Shown here piece after piece: positions 1-8,423 of a stretch of 46,283 bases of DNA (position 1 is its first letter; every line of letters starts with the position of its first letter). This stretch comes from Nostoc sp. GT001. Lineage in GTDB: Bacteria; Cyanobacteriota; Cyanobacteriia; Cyanobacteriales; Nostocaceae. The stretch spans positions 158,065-204,347 of the forward strand of contig NZ_JAUDRJ010000001.1 of the NCBI RefSeq assembly GCF_030382115.1. The letters run 5' to 3'. The translations under genes were made by a program, and so were the position numbers. The notes under the pieces were generated by a model. The model was not told the origin of the DNA, searched no databases, and saw nothing but the letters and a program-made list of their open reading frames with translations.

Positions 1-35
1 TCGAAAGTGAAAAATATTGATTGAGGTGAATAATC

Positions 36-1109
36 ATGGTACAAGCAATCGACAACCCTATTGCTACAAATTTCCTAACTGATGCAGTAGTCGAGCGCCA
101 CAATTTCTCGCAATTAAATAAAACTCGCATCCGCTTTCGTATTCAACTGAAGAAAAGTACAAAGTCTGCTGCTCCTAAATGGGCAGACGTGCTAAAAGCT
201 GAAGTGTCTGAAATTGAATCAGACCTCGTTAAAGTCACAAATTCCGAAGTCGGTCTGCGAGGTATTAAGGTATTCAAAAAGTTGGATGAAGCTGCTGCTC
301 AATTGAGGCAAGAAATTGCTTCGGTTCAAGAGTGGATGTCTGCTGATACTGGTGATTGGATTTGTCCGATTGATTTAGCTCCACTCGTTTGGAACCAGTT
401 AATTAATATTAGGGATAATATCGCTCCTGGATTGCGTAATCAATTAAAAGCTGATTACGAGGCGGGACTTCTTGATTATCAGGAACGGATTGATCAGTTC
501 CTCTCACTTAACACTTGGGAATTAGCACAGGATAAGCAAGAGTCAGTCAAAGCAAACTTGTTAAGAGCATTTCCGATTCTGACCGATCTTGAAGACTATT
601 TGCAGGTTGTCATTGGTCGTCCGGTAATTATTCCAGCACTGTCCGAACAACTGAACCAGCAACAAGCCGAGTGTCTAGACCAGATTACCAAGTTCATTCA
701 ACAGTATGACCAAAATCTGGAGCAAAGGCTACGGGAATCTGCGATCGCTGGCGGTGAACAACTTGCCGCACAGTTGCTTGAAGAATTGAGCGACTGGGAG
801 CCAGGACGCAAGCCAATCCAGTTTAAAAAGAAGATGCAACGCCATCTGATGAAGGTTCAGGTTTTGCTAGCGAATGCTGACCCGGAGGCTGGCAGCAGTT
901 TGGAGGCGATGATGGCGCACTTAGATTCTATCGTTAACGATCCAGCGATTGAGTCTAAGAATCTTGGTTCTGATACACGCAGTCAATTACAGCAAAAAAT
1001 AGATTCTATCCGCGCCAAGTTGTTAGATGAACAACGCAATCTACAATCACTTGCGACTGAGGACGTGGGCTTATCGAAGGCTACAGTTGCCGCATTTAGG
1101 TTCAGGTAA
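36..1109 (+). CDS. Hypothetical coiled-coil protein at the head of the Ycf35/Ycf46 cluster
   Basis: A 357-residue protein that I do not recognise. It is rich in Glu, Gln, Leu and Lys, with long predicted helices at about residues 75-100, 205-240 and 310-345, and no signal peptide or membrane segment, so it is probably cytoplasmic. The layout (basic N-terminus, a central WICPIDLAPLVW segment, helical C-terminus) is loosely like the DUF3150 group of plasmid and phage proteins, but this is a weak impression. The start is supported by GAGGTGA 8-14 bases upstream. It is the first gene of a same-strand run with the Ycf35-, DUF2997- and Ycf46-type genes, which suggests a shared role. A possible hairpin follows it at 1119-1140. 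Confidence 0.75.
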   Translation: MVQAIDNPIATNFLTDAVVERHNFSQLNKTRIRFRIQLKKSTKSAAPKWADVLKAEVSEIESDLVKVTNSEVGLRGIKVFKKLDEAAAQLRQEIASVQEWMSADTGDWICPIDLAPLVWNQLINIRDNIAPGLRNQLKADYEAGLLDYQERIDQFLSLNTWELAQDKQESVKANLLRAFPILTDLEDYLQVVIGRPVIIPALSEQLNQQQAECLDQITKFIQQYDQNLEQRLRESAIAGGEQLAAQLLEELSDWEPGRKPIQFKKKMQRHLMKVQVLLANADPEAGSSLEAMMAHLDSIVNDPAIESKNLGSDTRSQLQQKIDSIRAKLLDEQRNLQSLATEDVGLSKATVAAFRFR

Positions 1110-1118
1110 AAAACAGTC

Positions 1119-1140
1119 TTGGGCGGGTGCATTCGCCCAA
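1119..1140 (+). terminator. Weak hairpin between the first gene and the ycf35-like gene
   Basis: The arms TTGGGCG and CGCCCAA form a perfect 7-bp stem around an 8-base loop. There is no T-run after it, so it may be a processing or attenuating hairpin rather than a full intrinsic terminator. Confidence 0.3.
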
Positions 1141-1217
1141 AACTAAGTACCTTAACGAAAAATGCAGTATACACCTCAAAAAGAATACCGCACTTCTACT
1201 ATAGGGATAAAATTCTC

Positions 1218-1667
1218 ATGTCACACTTCTCAACTGTTAAAACCAAGCTCACCAACCGCGAATGTCTGGTACAAGCCTTACAAGATTTGAAACTGAATCC
1301 GCAAGTTCATGAAACAGCACAATCACTAAAAGGGTACTACGGTAGCTCTCAAGGACAAAGCGCTGAAATTATCGTATCTGGTCGTACCATAAAAGCCCGT
1401 GCAGACATCGGGTTCAAATGGAATCAGTCAAGTGGTGTGTACGATGTGATACACGACAGCTACGAGACAGTTCCGAAGTTGGGACAAGACTTTTTCAGTA
1501 ATAAACTAATGCTGGCTTATGGACAACGGATGGTTCGCGCTAAAGCCGCCGAGTTACAAGAAAAATTTGGGGAATGTGCGATTGCCGAAGAAACCAACGG
1601 CACTGTGCAAACTCTACGGCTGACTTTTGCCGGACATCAGGAAGTTAAACAATTTGCACGGAGATAA
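1218..1667 (+). CDS. ycf35: Ycf35/DUF1257 family protein
   Basis: A 149-residue protein beginning MSHFSTVKTKLTNRECLVQA, the typical opening of the Ycf35/DUF1257 family, which is found in cyanobacteria and some algal plastids and has no established biochemical function. The segment that follows (LKGYYGSSQGQSAEIIVSG) also fits the family. An in-frame extension back to 1119 exists, but the family opening and the length favour the ATG at 1218. The next gene starts two bases after its stop, so the two are almost certainly co-translated. In cyanobacteria this family commonly sits beside DUF2997 and Ycf46-type genes, as here, so an auxiliary role to the AAA+ ATPase is a reasonable inference. Confidence 0.85.
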   Translation: MSHFSTVKTKLTNRECLVQALQDLKLNPQVHETAQSLKGYYGSSQGQSAEIIVSGRTIKARADIGFKWNQSSGVYDVIHDSYETVPKLGQDFFSNKLMLAYGQRMVRAKAAELQEKFGECAIAEETNGTVQTLRLTFAGHQEVKQFARR

Positions 1668-1669
1668 AT

Positions 1670-1876
1670 ATGGAACGTTCAATACTGATTCATTTCGACA
1701 ATGCTACAGGTGAAGTTCGTGTGGAGGCTGAGGGGTTCGAGGGCTTGAGTTGTTTATCAGCTACGCAACCATTTGAAGAAGCACTTGGAGTTGTGGGCGA
1801 TCGCACGTTTAAAGATGAAGCTCAAACCCAACAACTTCATACTACGAATAGTAATCAAACACGTTTGCGTCAGTAA
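1670..1876 (+). CDS. DUF2997-type small protein
   Basis: A 68-residue protein starting MERSILIHFDNATGEVRVEA. The pattern of a short beta-strand, a turn, a second strand and then a conserved G-x-x-C (EGLSCLSATQPFEEALG) is typical of the DUF2997 small proteins, which are almost always encoded next to a Ycf35/DUF1257 gene. It begins two bases after the ycf35-like stop with GGAGA just upstream, so it is probably translationally coupled. The last 20 or so residues are polar and likely disordered. The family function is unknown. Confidence 0.75.
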   Translation: MERSILIHFDNATGEVRVEAEGFEGLSCLSATQPFEEALGVVGDRTFKDEAQTQQLHTTNSNQTRLRQ

Positions 1877-1884
1877 TCAGTCAT

Positions 1885-1915
1885 CAGTTACCAGTCTTGA
1901 CTCGGCTGGTAACTG
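1885..1915 (+). terminator. Inverted repeat between the DUF2997-type gene and the ycf46-like gene
   Basis: CAGTTACCAG and CTGGTAACTG form a perfect 10-bp inverted repeat around an 11-base loop. No T-run follows. It could be an RNA processing or attenuation element, or a remnant of a dispersed short repeat. Confidence 0.35.
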
Positions 1916-1966
1916 CTGATCATAAAGGCTTCGCCATTTCATAAGTGAAATATTTGAATAATTGAC

Positions 1967-3589
1967 ATGAAACTCTCAAATCTTCTCTCCACGCTCGATT
2001 CACAGATTCCCATTGCTGCGGTTGATGTGCTGTCTCCTGATGAAGCGACAATTATTCAGTGGTTGACTACAGAGGCATCTAGCAAGCTATCAAGTCCAGT
2101 GTTCTTCTGGAATCTGGGGGTATCAACCTTAGAACAATGTTTAATCGCAGCAGATGGGGGATTGGTGTTTAAGCCAGTTGCAGAGTACAAAAGACCTCCA
2201 CAGGCTGATCCACTACTATTTGTATTTGACTACATTGCTAACTTTAGTAGTGATGGAGTCTTTATCTTAGGTGACATTCACTCGTTTATTGGTAAAAATT
2301 CGCCTTCGTTATCTTGGGAGGTTGTTAGCAAGGTAAAAAATCTCTACCATCGTCTCAAACCTACAGATAAACGCATTGTCTTGTTGGGTCAGAATATACA
2401 ATTACACGAATCACTAGTCAGATTGATTCCTTATTGTGAAATTCCTCTACCGGGAGTTGAGCAAATACTACTTCATATCAATTCTTATTTGCATGACCTA
2501 CAACAGTCAGCTATTGAACAGGAATTGACTTTCACTATTTCCCTTAATAAAAGTGAAATTGAATCTCTTTCTCGTGCTGCTCTGGGATTAACACTGGAGG
2601 AGATTAGCGACTTCCTGCGGTTAACTGTCAAAGAAAACTTAACTAATGATGGTGTTGTCGTTGGTGCTGATTTCATCCCCAAAGCTGTTGAGTATAAAAC
2701 TCGGCTGTTGTCTCAAATGGGTATTGAATTGGGCAAGCCTGCTAGCATCTCTTTTGGAGGATTGGATTTGTTGCGTGAGTGGCTCAATCGGCGGCGGCGG
2801 CTATTCACACAAGAGGCGCGTGAGCTACACCTACCTCAACCAAAAGGTGTGTTGCTGGCTGGCCCACCCGGTACAGGGAAAACTTTATTAGCCAAGAATA
2901 TTGCTAACATTCTCAATTTACCACTACTCCAACTAGACATTGCGTCCCTCTTGGGCAGTCTGGTCGGTGAGTCTGAGGGAAATGTTAGACGGGCTTTGAA
3001 AACAGCTGAAGCGATCGCCCCGTGCATATTGTGGGTGGACGAAATCGAGAAAGCACTTTCGGGAACTGGTGACACGAGTGGAGTCTCACAGAGGATTCTG
3101 GGCAATATCCTTACATTCATGTCCGAATCTCAGTGTGGTGTGTTTGTCGTGGCAACTTGCAATGACCCATCTGCATTACCAAGTGAACTAAAACGGAAAG
3201 GCCGCTTCGATGAAAATTTCTTTGTTGATCTTCCTACGGAGCCTGAGCGAGTCCAGATTCTAGGGATTCATCTACAACGCTTTGGCATTCACCTGGAATC
3301 GGAGTACCTCGAAGCGATCGCAGCCTCGACCGCAAAATTCTCCGGCGCTGAATTGGAAACTCTCGCATCTGAAGCCGCACTGTTGGCATTTGACGAAGGA
3401 CGACCACAGCAGGTAACGCTTGCTGATCTGGAAATCTGCCGTCAAACCATTACCCCGCTTGCGATTCAGGACGCTGCGGCAGTCGAGCGAATGCAAGCGT
3501 GGGCATCTACCGCACGACGGGCTAGTAGTCCTGTGGTTGCGGCGAAAACTCAGTCTCTTAGAACTGCCAAATACAGAAACATGAACTGA
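1967..3589 (+). CDS. ycf46: Ycf46-like AAA+ ATPase
   Basis: A 540-residue protein with an unrecognised N-terminal half and an AAA+ ATPase module from about residue 255. Seen directly: Walker A GPPGTGKT, Walker B CILWVDEIEKAL, sensor-1 region VVATCN, and the arginine-finger region RKGRFDENFFVDLP. The long N-terminal domain before the ATPase core and the overall length match Ycf46. Cyanobacterial Ycf46 has been linked to photosynthetic and inorganic carbon regulation, but the mechanism is not settled and I infer no substrate. Neighbours upstream are the Ycf35 and DUF2997 proteins. A good intrinsic terminator follows at 3601-3640. Confidence 0.85.
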   Translation: MKLSNLLSTLDSQIPIAAVDVLSPDEATIIQWLTTEASSKLSSPVFFWNLGVSTLEQCLIAADGGLVFKPVAEYKRPPQADPLLFVFDYIANFSSDGVFILGDIHSFIGKNSPSLSWEVVSKVKNLYHRLKPTDKRIVLLGQNIQLHESLVRLIPYCEIPLPGVEQILLHINSYLHDLQQSAIEQELTFTISLNKSEIESLSRAALGLTLEEISDFLRLTVKENLTNDGVVVGADFIPKAVEYKTRLLSQMGIELGKPASISFGGLDLLREWLNRRRRLFTQEARELHLPQPKGVLLAGPPGTGKTLLAKNIANILNLPLLQLDIASLLGSLVGESEGNVRRALKTAEAIAPCILWVDEIEKALSGTGDTSGVSQRILGNILTFMSESQCGVFVVATCNDPSALPSELKRKGRFDENFFVDLPTEPERVQILGIHLQRFGIHLESEYLEAIAASTAKFSGAELETLASEAALLAFDEGRPQQVTLADLEICRQTITPLAIQDAAAVERMQAWASTARRASSPVVAAKTQSLRTAKYRNMN

Positions 3590-3600
3590 TATTAATTGCG

Positions 3601-3640
3601 GTTGCTCCCTAATTTTATGGGGGCAATCACACTTTTTTTT
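3601..3640 (+). terminator. Rho-independent terminator after the ycf46-like gene
   Basis: A 9-bp stem (GTTGCTCCC with GGGGGCAAT, including two G-U pairs) around a 9-base AT loop, followed by an eight-T run at 3633-3640. Confidence 0.7.
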
Positions 3641-3684
3641 AGAAATCAACACCAGCTTCTTAATAATTAGATAGACCAAAGAAA

Positions 3685-4032
3685 ATGGCAACAGACTTAG
3701 TTACTTATTACGGACAAACAGACTTAATCAACCAGTTAGTTGATAACTATGGCGCACACTTAGAGAAATTGAACAGAGAAACAAAACTGTTATTACGAGT
3801 AACTCTGTCTACATACATTGTTATGCAGCAAGAGTACACCCCAACTGAATATCCAGTTTCTACAGCCCTTGAAGACGCTTTGTGTGAGCTAGTAATTCCT
3901 GATTCTATTCCCCAAGATTTGTATGATGTCTGCTCTGTTCTGAATGGGCTAACAACTCTGGAGGCTGAAACCTTACTTGAAGCTCTACAACATCAAATTA
4001 GATGGGGCAATGCCCAAAAGCTTGCGAGTTAA
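3685..4032 (+). CDS. Small hypothetical protein
   Basis: A 115-residue acidic, mostly helical protein, family not recognised. No signal peptide, membrane span or cysteine pairs are seen. It starts 45 bases after the terminator of the ATPase gene, so it is probably a separate transcription unit, and it ends 14 bases before the likely start of the WGR-domain gene, with which it is probably co-transcribed. Confidence 0.6.
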   Translation: MATDLVTYYGQTDLINQLVDNYGAHLEKLNRETKLLLRVTLSTYIVMQQEYTPTEYPVSTALEDALCELVIPDSIPQDLYDVCSVLNGLTTLEAETLLEALQHQIRWGNAQKLAS

Positions 4033-4046
4033 TTGGATTTAAAAAC

Positions 4047-4604
4047 ATGGAAATCTATTTAGTCTTTGTTGATACTATCCAGAACAGCAATAAATTCTGG
4101 TCGGCCATTGTCGAAGATGGTAATTTAACAGTGCAGTGGGGCAGAGTCGGCTATCAAGCGCAGACTAAAGTCCACACATTAGGCAATCATCAGAGAGCCA
4201 TTGCTAAATTTCATAATCTGGTAGCAGAAAAAAAAGGCAAGGGCTACCGTGAAAGTCAGCCAGAGATTGATGCTAGCCGCAGTGTTGCAGACATTAGACG
4301 AGCTATTCAATTGTTGAATATTATCCGTCCGGCTGTTGCTCTCCAGAATTTTGGTGATACCTACATATCTGCTCTTAATGAATATCTGAAAATTGTCCCA
4401 ACACCTTTGGGGATTGTCAGCGCTATGTTGTTTGGCATCAGTGCGTTAGGCTACTGGGGATTAGAAATTGTTGAAGCTAACACAATCCCGATAATAGAAG
4501 AGAGATACGATTGGCAAACTCAAAAACATATTTGTTTCGGTTGGATGTTAGTTGCTTTTTCTAGCTTCCTTGGGAGTGCTTCTTTTGGTAACGAGTCCCA
4601 CTAA
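4047..4604 (+). CDS. WGR-domain protein
   Basis: A 185-residue protein. Residues 1-75 are a WGR domain: an opening beta-strand (MEIYLVFVDTIQNSNKFW), then the signature VQWGRVGY and a trailing region FHNLVAEKKGKGYRE. WGR domains occur in PARPs and in bacterial MolR-type proteins and are thought to bind nucleic acid. The ATG at 4047 is chosen over the upstream in-frame start at 4002, because 4002 lies inside the previous gene and the extra residues do not look like WGR sequence. Two hydrophobic stretches (about residues 120-140 and 160-178) could be membrane segments, or the C-terminus may be degraded. It is shorter than many WGR proteins and lacks a recognisable enzymatic domain. Confidence 0.75.
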   Translation: MEIYLVFVDTIQNSNKFWSAIVEDGNLTVQWGRVGYQAQTKVHTLGNHQRAIAKFHNLVAEKKGKGYRESQPEIDASRSVADIRRAIQLLNIIRPAVALQNFGDTYISALNEYLKIVPTPLGIVSAMLFGISALGYWGLEIVEANTIPIIEERYDWQTQKHICFGWMLVAFSSFLGSASFGNESH

Positions 4605-4633
4605 TCAATCAGTTCTAAGAGAGTTAAGCAGCC

Positions 4634-5239
4634 TTAAAAATTAATGCGACGATAGATTTCAGTCAGGGGAATTTCTACGTTTAAACTGTGCAGCATAATC
4701 GTGCGCTCAAGGTGAGAGTGAACTTGCCATAGCCAGCGATCGTTACTGTCCCGATCCAAGTTGTGATACTGTTCAATGTAGGGTTCAGTTTGGCTCACAA
4801 GCAGATATTCACAAAAGCTGGCAATCGAGCGATATTTTCTGAACTTATCCCCTCGATCATAAGCTTCAGTCGAGGGTGATAAAACTTCGACAATAAGCAT
4901 TGGATTCAGAATTTCATCATTACGATTGCCATTGAACTCTGGTTCGCCATTCACAACCATCAAATCGGTATAAGTACCGCATTGATATTCAGGAATCCAA
5001 ACTCGCAAGTCGCTGTTATACAAACGAAAATCCGTGTCTCTCAATAAAAACCCTAAGTAAATTAAGAAGTTACTGGCGATGGCACTGTGAGATTCCGAAC
5101 CTCCCGACATAGTAATAATCTCTCCGTTGCGGTATTCATGGCGTTCTGGGTTTGTTTCTTCCATAGCCCGATACTCGTCTAACGTCAGGCGAGTTGTTAT
5201 TACATTTGGGGGACTGGTTTGAGCAAAGAGCACAATCAA
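4634..5239 (-). CDS. Uma2 family putative endonuclease (DUF820)
   Basis: A 201-residue protein of the Uma2/DUF820 family, very numerous in filamentous cyanobacteria and predicted to have a PD-(D/E)XK restriction-endonuclease fold. Seen: the opening LTLDEYRAMEETNPERHEYR, the GEIITMSGG turn, and the core DLMVVNGEPEF ... LIVEVLSPSTEAYDRGDKF, which carries the catalytic Asp, Glu and Lys candidates. Biological roles are mostly unknown, and mobile-element association is common. Here it starts 27 bases downstream of the tnpB stop on the same strand. It converges with the WGR-domain gene. Confidence 0.85.
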   Translation of the reverse strand: MIVLFAQTSPPNVITTRLTLDEYRAMEETNPERHEYRNGEIITMSGGSESHSAIASNFLIYLGFLLRDTDFRLYNSDLRVWIPEYQCGTYTDLMVVNGEPEFNGNRNDEILNPMLIVEVLSPSTEAYDRGDKFRKYRSIASFCEYLLVSQTEPYIEQYHNLDRDSNDRWLWQVHSHLERTIMLHSLNVEIPLTEIYRRINF

Positions 5240-5249
5240 CCTCTTAGAT

Positions 5250-6650
5250 AATTAGCTGTGAACTACCTACAGTGACGCTTCGCGTACACCGTAGGCTTCC
5301 TGTCCAACAGAAAGCGCAGTAGTGGATTTCTTGCGTCCTCCCTTACTACGACTGACATCTGGACAACAGGCTTTATCCCCCGTTCCAGAGGTCAAAATCC
5401 GTAGTCCTTCATCTCGAAGGTTAATACTTGCGTTCACATCCCTGTCGTGTTTTGTATGGCACTTTTCACAAGTCCAATTTCTTATGTCTAGTGGTAAACT
5501 GCCAACTTGATTAAGACACACATGACAGGTTTTTGAACTGGGGAAAAATCTATCAACCTCTAAATAAATTTTCCCTTCCATTGCTGCTTTGTATTTCAGC
5601 ATTGTGCAAAACATTCCCCATCCAACTTCATGGATAGCTTTGGAAAGTTTTCTATTTTGCATCATGCCTTTTACATTAAGGTTTTCTACAATAATAACTT
5701 GGTTTTCATTAACTATCCTACGAGACAGCTTGTGTAGAAAATCCTCACGGCAGTTAGTAATTTTTCTATGAATCCTAGCAACTTTAATTCTTGCTTTAGT
5801 TCTGCTATTAGAATTTTTTTGTTTTCTTGATAACTGCTGTTGTTTGAGTTTTAAATTATTCTCATGTTTATTGAGTACTCTAGGATTATCAAACTTAAAC
5901 CCATCGCTAGTAACAGCGAAGTGAGTCAGCCCCAAATCAATACCTATTACCTTACCTTCTACTTTTTGTTCCGGCTTATCTTTACCATCATCAAAAAGAA
6001 TAGCTGCGAAGTATTGATTAGAACAGTTTTTGGATACAGTCACAGTCTTGACTTTACCCTCAATTGGTCTATGAATAATTGCTGAAACATCTCCTATTTT
6101 TGGAAGTGTTAAGTAGCTATCAGCAAGTTTGACGTTTTGAGGATACTGAATAGACTGCAAAGCATGTTTTGATTTAAATCTAGGATAGTTAGCTCTTTTC
6201 TCAAAGAAATTATTAAAACTAACTCCAAGGTTCAGACAAACTTGCTGCAAACATTGTGAGTAGGTTAGTGATAGCCATTCATGCTCTTTTTTTAACTGTG
6301 GAATTATCTTTTTAACCTCGTATCCAGACAATCCCTTGCCAGTCTCTTTATATGTTTGGTTCATCAAATTCAAGCAATAATTCCATAACCAACGGCAACT
6401 GCCAAAAGCTTGTGCTAGTGACTGCTGCTGTTGAACATCTGGATATAGCCTAACTTTGACAACTCTTAACATATTAGAGTAAACAACGTTTGCTATAAAG
6501 GAGTGTAACACAGAATTGTTCATTTCCTCCATGTCCTTCTCCCTCTTTACCTTGTAGGAAAAATCGGTTAAAGGACTGTCGTAGTTTTTCACCCGCAATT
6601 CATCTCATCACTCCGATAGAGCGGGAAGTAAGAAGCTTCTTAAGGTTTTA
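5250..6650 (-). mobile_element. Solo TnpB (IS1341-like) element, ends uncertain
   Basis: The element comprises tnpB and short flanks. I could not fix its ends. The left end should lie between the tnpB start (6472) and the hlyD-type stop (6728), where an AGAAGCTTCT palindrome is seen at about 6632. The right end should lie within the 27 bases before the Uma2 start codon or just inside tnpB. The omegaRNA, if present, would be read from this right end. Confidence 0.4.
5267..6472 (-). CDS. tnpB: TnpB, RNA-guided nuclease of an IS200/IS605-type element
   Basis: About 401 residues from the internal start MLRVVKVRLYPD, the normal N-terminus of this family. The reading frame is open further upstream to 6598, but the extra 42 residues are not family-like. 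The RuvC-like catalytic residues are visible: Asp in IGIDLGLTHFAVT, Glu in IIVENLNVKGM and Asp in HDRDVNASINL. The zinc-ribbon cysteines are in KTCHVCLNQ and WTCEKCHTKH. It therefore looks intact. TnpB uses an RNA from the element's right end (omegaRNA) to cut DNA at sites next to a short TAM. No tnpA is present, so this is a solo copy. The last residues (AYGVREASL) read into a sequence like common Nostoc dispersed repeats. Confidence 0.9.
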   Translation of the reverse strand: MLRVVKVRLYPDVQQQQSLAQAFGSCRWLWNYCLNLMNQTYKETGKGLSGYEVKKIIPQLKKEHEWLSLTYSQCLQQVCLNLGVSFNNFFEKRANYPRFKSKHALQSIQYPQNVKLADSYLTLPKIGDVSAIIHRPIEGKVKTVTVSKNCSNQYFAAILFDDGKDKPEQKVEGKVIGIDLGLTHFAVTSDGFKFDNPRVLNKHENNLKLKQQQLSRKQKNSNSRTKARIKVARIHRKITNCREDFLHKLSRRIVNENQVIIVENLNVKGMMQNRKLSKAIHEVGWGMFCTMLKYKAAMEGKIYLEVDRFFPSSKTCHVCLNQVGSLPLDIRNWTCEKCHTKHDRDVNASINLRDEGLRILTSGTGDKACCPDVSRSKGGRKKSTTALSVGQEAYGVREASL

Positions 6651-6727
6651 ACTAAAACTATTATCAGCAACAGAAGGAAGAATTGCCAATTTCATGAGAA
6701 ATTATGATTCAAAGCACATTTACTGGC

Positions 6728-8320
6728 TTAACGAACAAACTTGAGACTTTCAACACTAGAGCTAAACATATCTGTAAAGATACTCATCACCGTCCGTTCT
6801 CGCAGTTTAATATTACCACTGACTGACATCCCAGATTGCAGAAGTACTTTACGCCCATTAATCGAAATTGATTGTTGCTCCAGGCGCACCTTAGCAGGAA
6901 AACGATAGAAAGGATAAATCTGATCTGGTGGCAAGGCATCAGAGCCAATCCATACTAGCTTACCTTTGACATCGCCAAACTCACTAAAAGGAAATGAATC
7001 AATTCTGACATCTACTGTCATCCCCTCTTTAACAAAACCAATATCTTTGTTGGTGATGTAAACTTTAGCAATCAGAGCATCATCAGGAACAATTTTGAGA
7101 ATTGGTTCGCTGGATGTGACTACAAATCCTGGTGTATGTGCCTTAAGTTCAAAAACTGTACCTGAAACAGGGGAATTAATCGACTGATATTGAAGATTCA
7201 TTTGAGTTTGGCTCAACTGAGAATCATTTTCGGCAATTTTCTTATTATTTTCGACAATGGCTTTAGTAAGCTGAGAATCAATCTCGGAAATTTTTTTGTT
7301 ATTATCTGCAATTTGGGTGAGCCAATCTTTGCGAGAAATAGCTACAGTTGATTGCAACTTAGCTTGTGCTTGGTTAATAGCAGATTGTAAACGAAATCCT
7401 TCTTGGGTAAGCTGGTCAATTTCTGATTGAGCGTTTCTAACTTCTTCTTGTTGCTTGAAGTATTGGATTTTAGAAATCGCCCCATCATTCATTAAGGGAG
7501 TAATATTGTCAAGAATCCCCTGATTCATTTTAAGAGTATCTTTTGTGCTAACCAATTTAATTTGGCTTTGGTTAAGTTGACGACTTAATTGGTCAACTTC
7601 CAGTTTTGCAGCAGTGAACCGCGCATTCAATTCTTCAGAAGTAGAGAAAAATCGTTCTTTTTGTTCGATGGAAAGTCCACTACTAGAACCTGTACCATCT
7701 AGTTGGGCACGATATAAACGATTCTCTGCAACTAGAGCAACCCGACTTTTGGTAAGGTCAAGCATTTCATTTGTGGCTTGAAAATCGGTGGAAATTATTG
7801 TAGATCCACCTCTCATTTGAGACTGATAAAATTGATTTTCTCTGAGTAAAGATAGACGAATTTTCTTCAAAGAGTCGAGTTGAGCATTAGCAGTAGTGGG
7901 GTCAAGCCCGATAAGATGTTCGCCAAGTTTAACCTGCTGTCCATCTTCAACATAGATTTTTTTAACTACGCCACCAACAGGAGCTTGTATTTCTTTAACT
8001 GTGCCTGTAGGCTCTAACTTACCACTAGCGGAAACTGCTTCTTCAATTTTGGCGAAGTTTGCCCAGATAATTGTACCAGTAGTAACAGTTATCAAACCCC
8101 AAAGGATAGCGCGTGACCATTTACGAGATTGTCGAAGAATTACAGGTTGCTCAAATTTTGGGATATAACGGGGAGCAGTATTAGCTGGTTTTGGCTGAAT
8201 ATCAGATGTATCTATTGATAACTGTTCCAATTTTTGAACAGAAGTTATTGCTGCCTTTGGGGAACTACCATTGCCATTATTTGAATATTTACCATTCCCA
8301 TTACCATTATTAGTACTCAT
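6728..8320 (-). CDS. HlyD-family membrane fusion protein of a type I secretion system
   Basis: A 530-residue periplasmic adaptor. Residues 1-75 are a cytoplasmic, Asn/Gly-rich tail. One membrane span follows at about 85-105 (AILWGLITVTTGTIIWA). Next comes a biotinyl-lipoyl-like half-domain (GTVKEIQAPVGGVVKKIYVE), long Gln/Leu-rich coiled coils at about 150-370, the second lipoyl half (INSPVSGTVFELKAHTPGF) and a beta-barrel domain. This is the standard HlyD arrangement that links an inner-membrane ABC exporter to a TolC-type pore. No tolC gene is in the window. It is the third gene of the minus-strand operon, 103 bases after the ABC exporter. The probable cargo is the giant protein encoded divergently. 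Confidence 0.9.
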   Translation of the reverse strand: MSTNNGNGNGKYSNNGNGSSPKAAITSVQKLEQLSIDTSDIQPKPANTAPRYIPKFEQPVILRQSRKWSRAILWGLITVTTGTIIWANFAKIEEAVSASGKLEPTGTVKEIQAPVGGVVKKIYVEDGQQVKLGEHLIGLDPTTANAQLDSLKKIRLSLLRENQFYQSQMRGGSTIISTDFQATNEMLDLTKSRVALVAENRLYRAQLDGTGSSSGLSIEQKERFFSTSEELNARFTAAKLEVDQLSRQLNQSQIKLVSTKDTLKMNQGILDNITPLMNDGAISKIQYFKQQEEVRNAQSEIDQLTQEGFRLQSAINQAQAKLQSTVAISRKDWLTQIADNNKKISEIDSQLTKAIVENNKKIAENDSQLSQTQMNLQYQSINSPVSGTVFELKAHTPGFVVTSSEPILKIVPDDALIAKVYITNKDIGFVKEGMTVDVRIDSFPFSEFGDVKGKLVWIGSDALPPDQIYPFYRFPAKVRLEQQSISINGRKVLLQSGMSVSGNIKLRERTVMSIFTDMFSSSVESLKFVR

Positions 8321-8423
8321 AATTATTTAACTGTTAGCGATTAGCTTTTTATAGATAGTAGTTAGTGAACAGATAAGTTTTAGCTATTCTTAATTAGCAA
8401 AGTATATTCTTTTCCTAATCCGT

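Noticed and set aside
3272..3691. 139-residue minus-strand frame over the end of the ycf46-like gene
   Set aside because: It overlaps well-supported AAA+ coding sequence and the terminator; no family resemblance.
4002..4046. Longer start for the WGR-domain protein
   Set aside because: It lies in the previous gene, and the added residues do not resemble WGR proteins.
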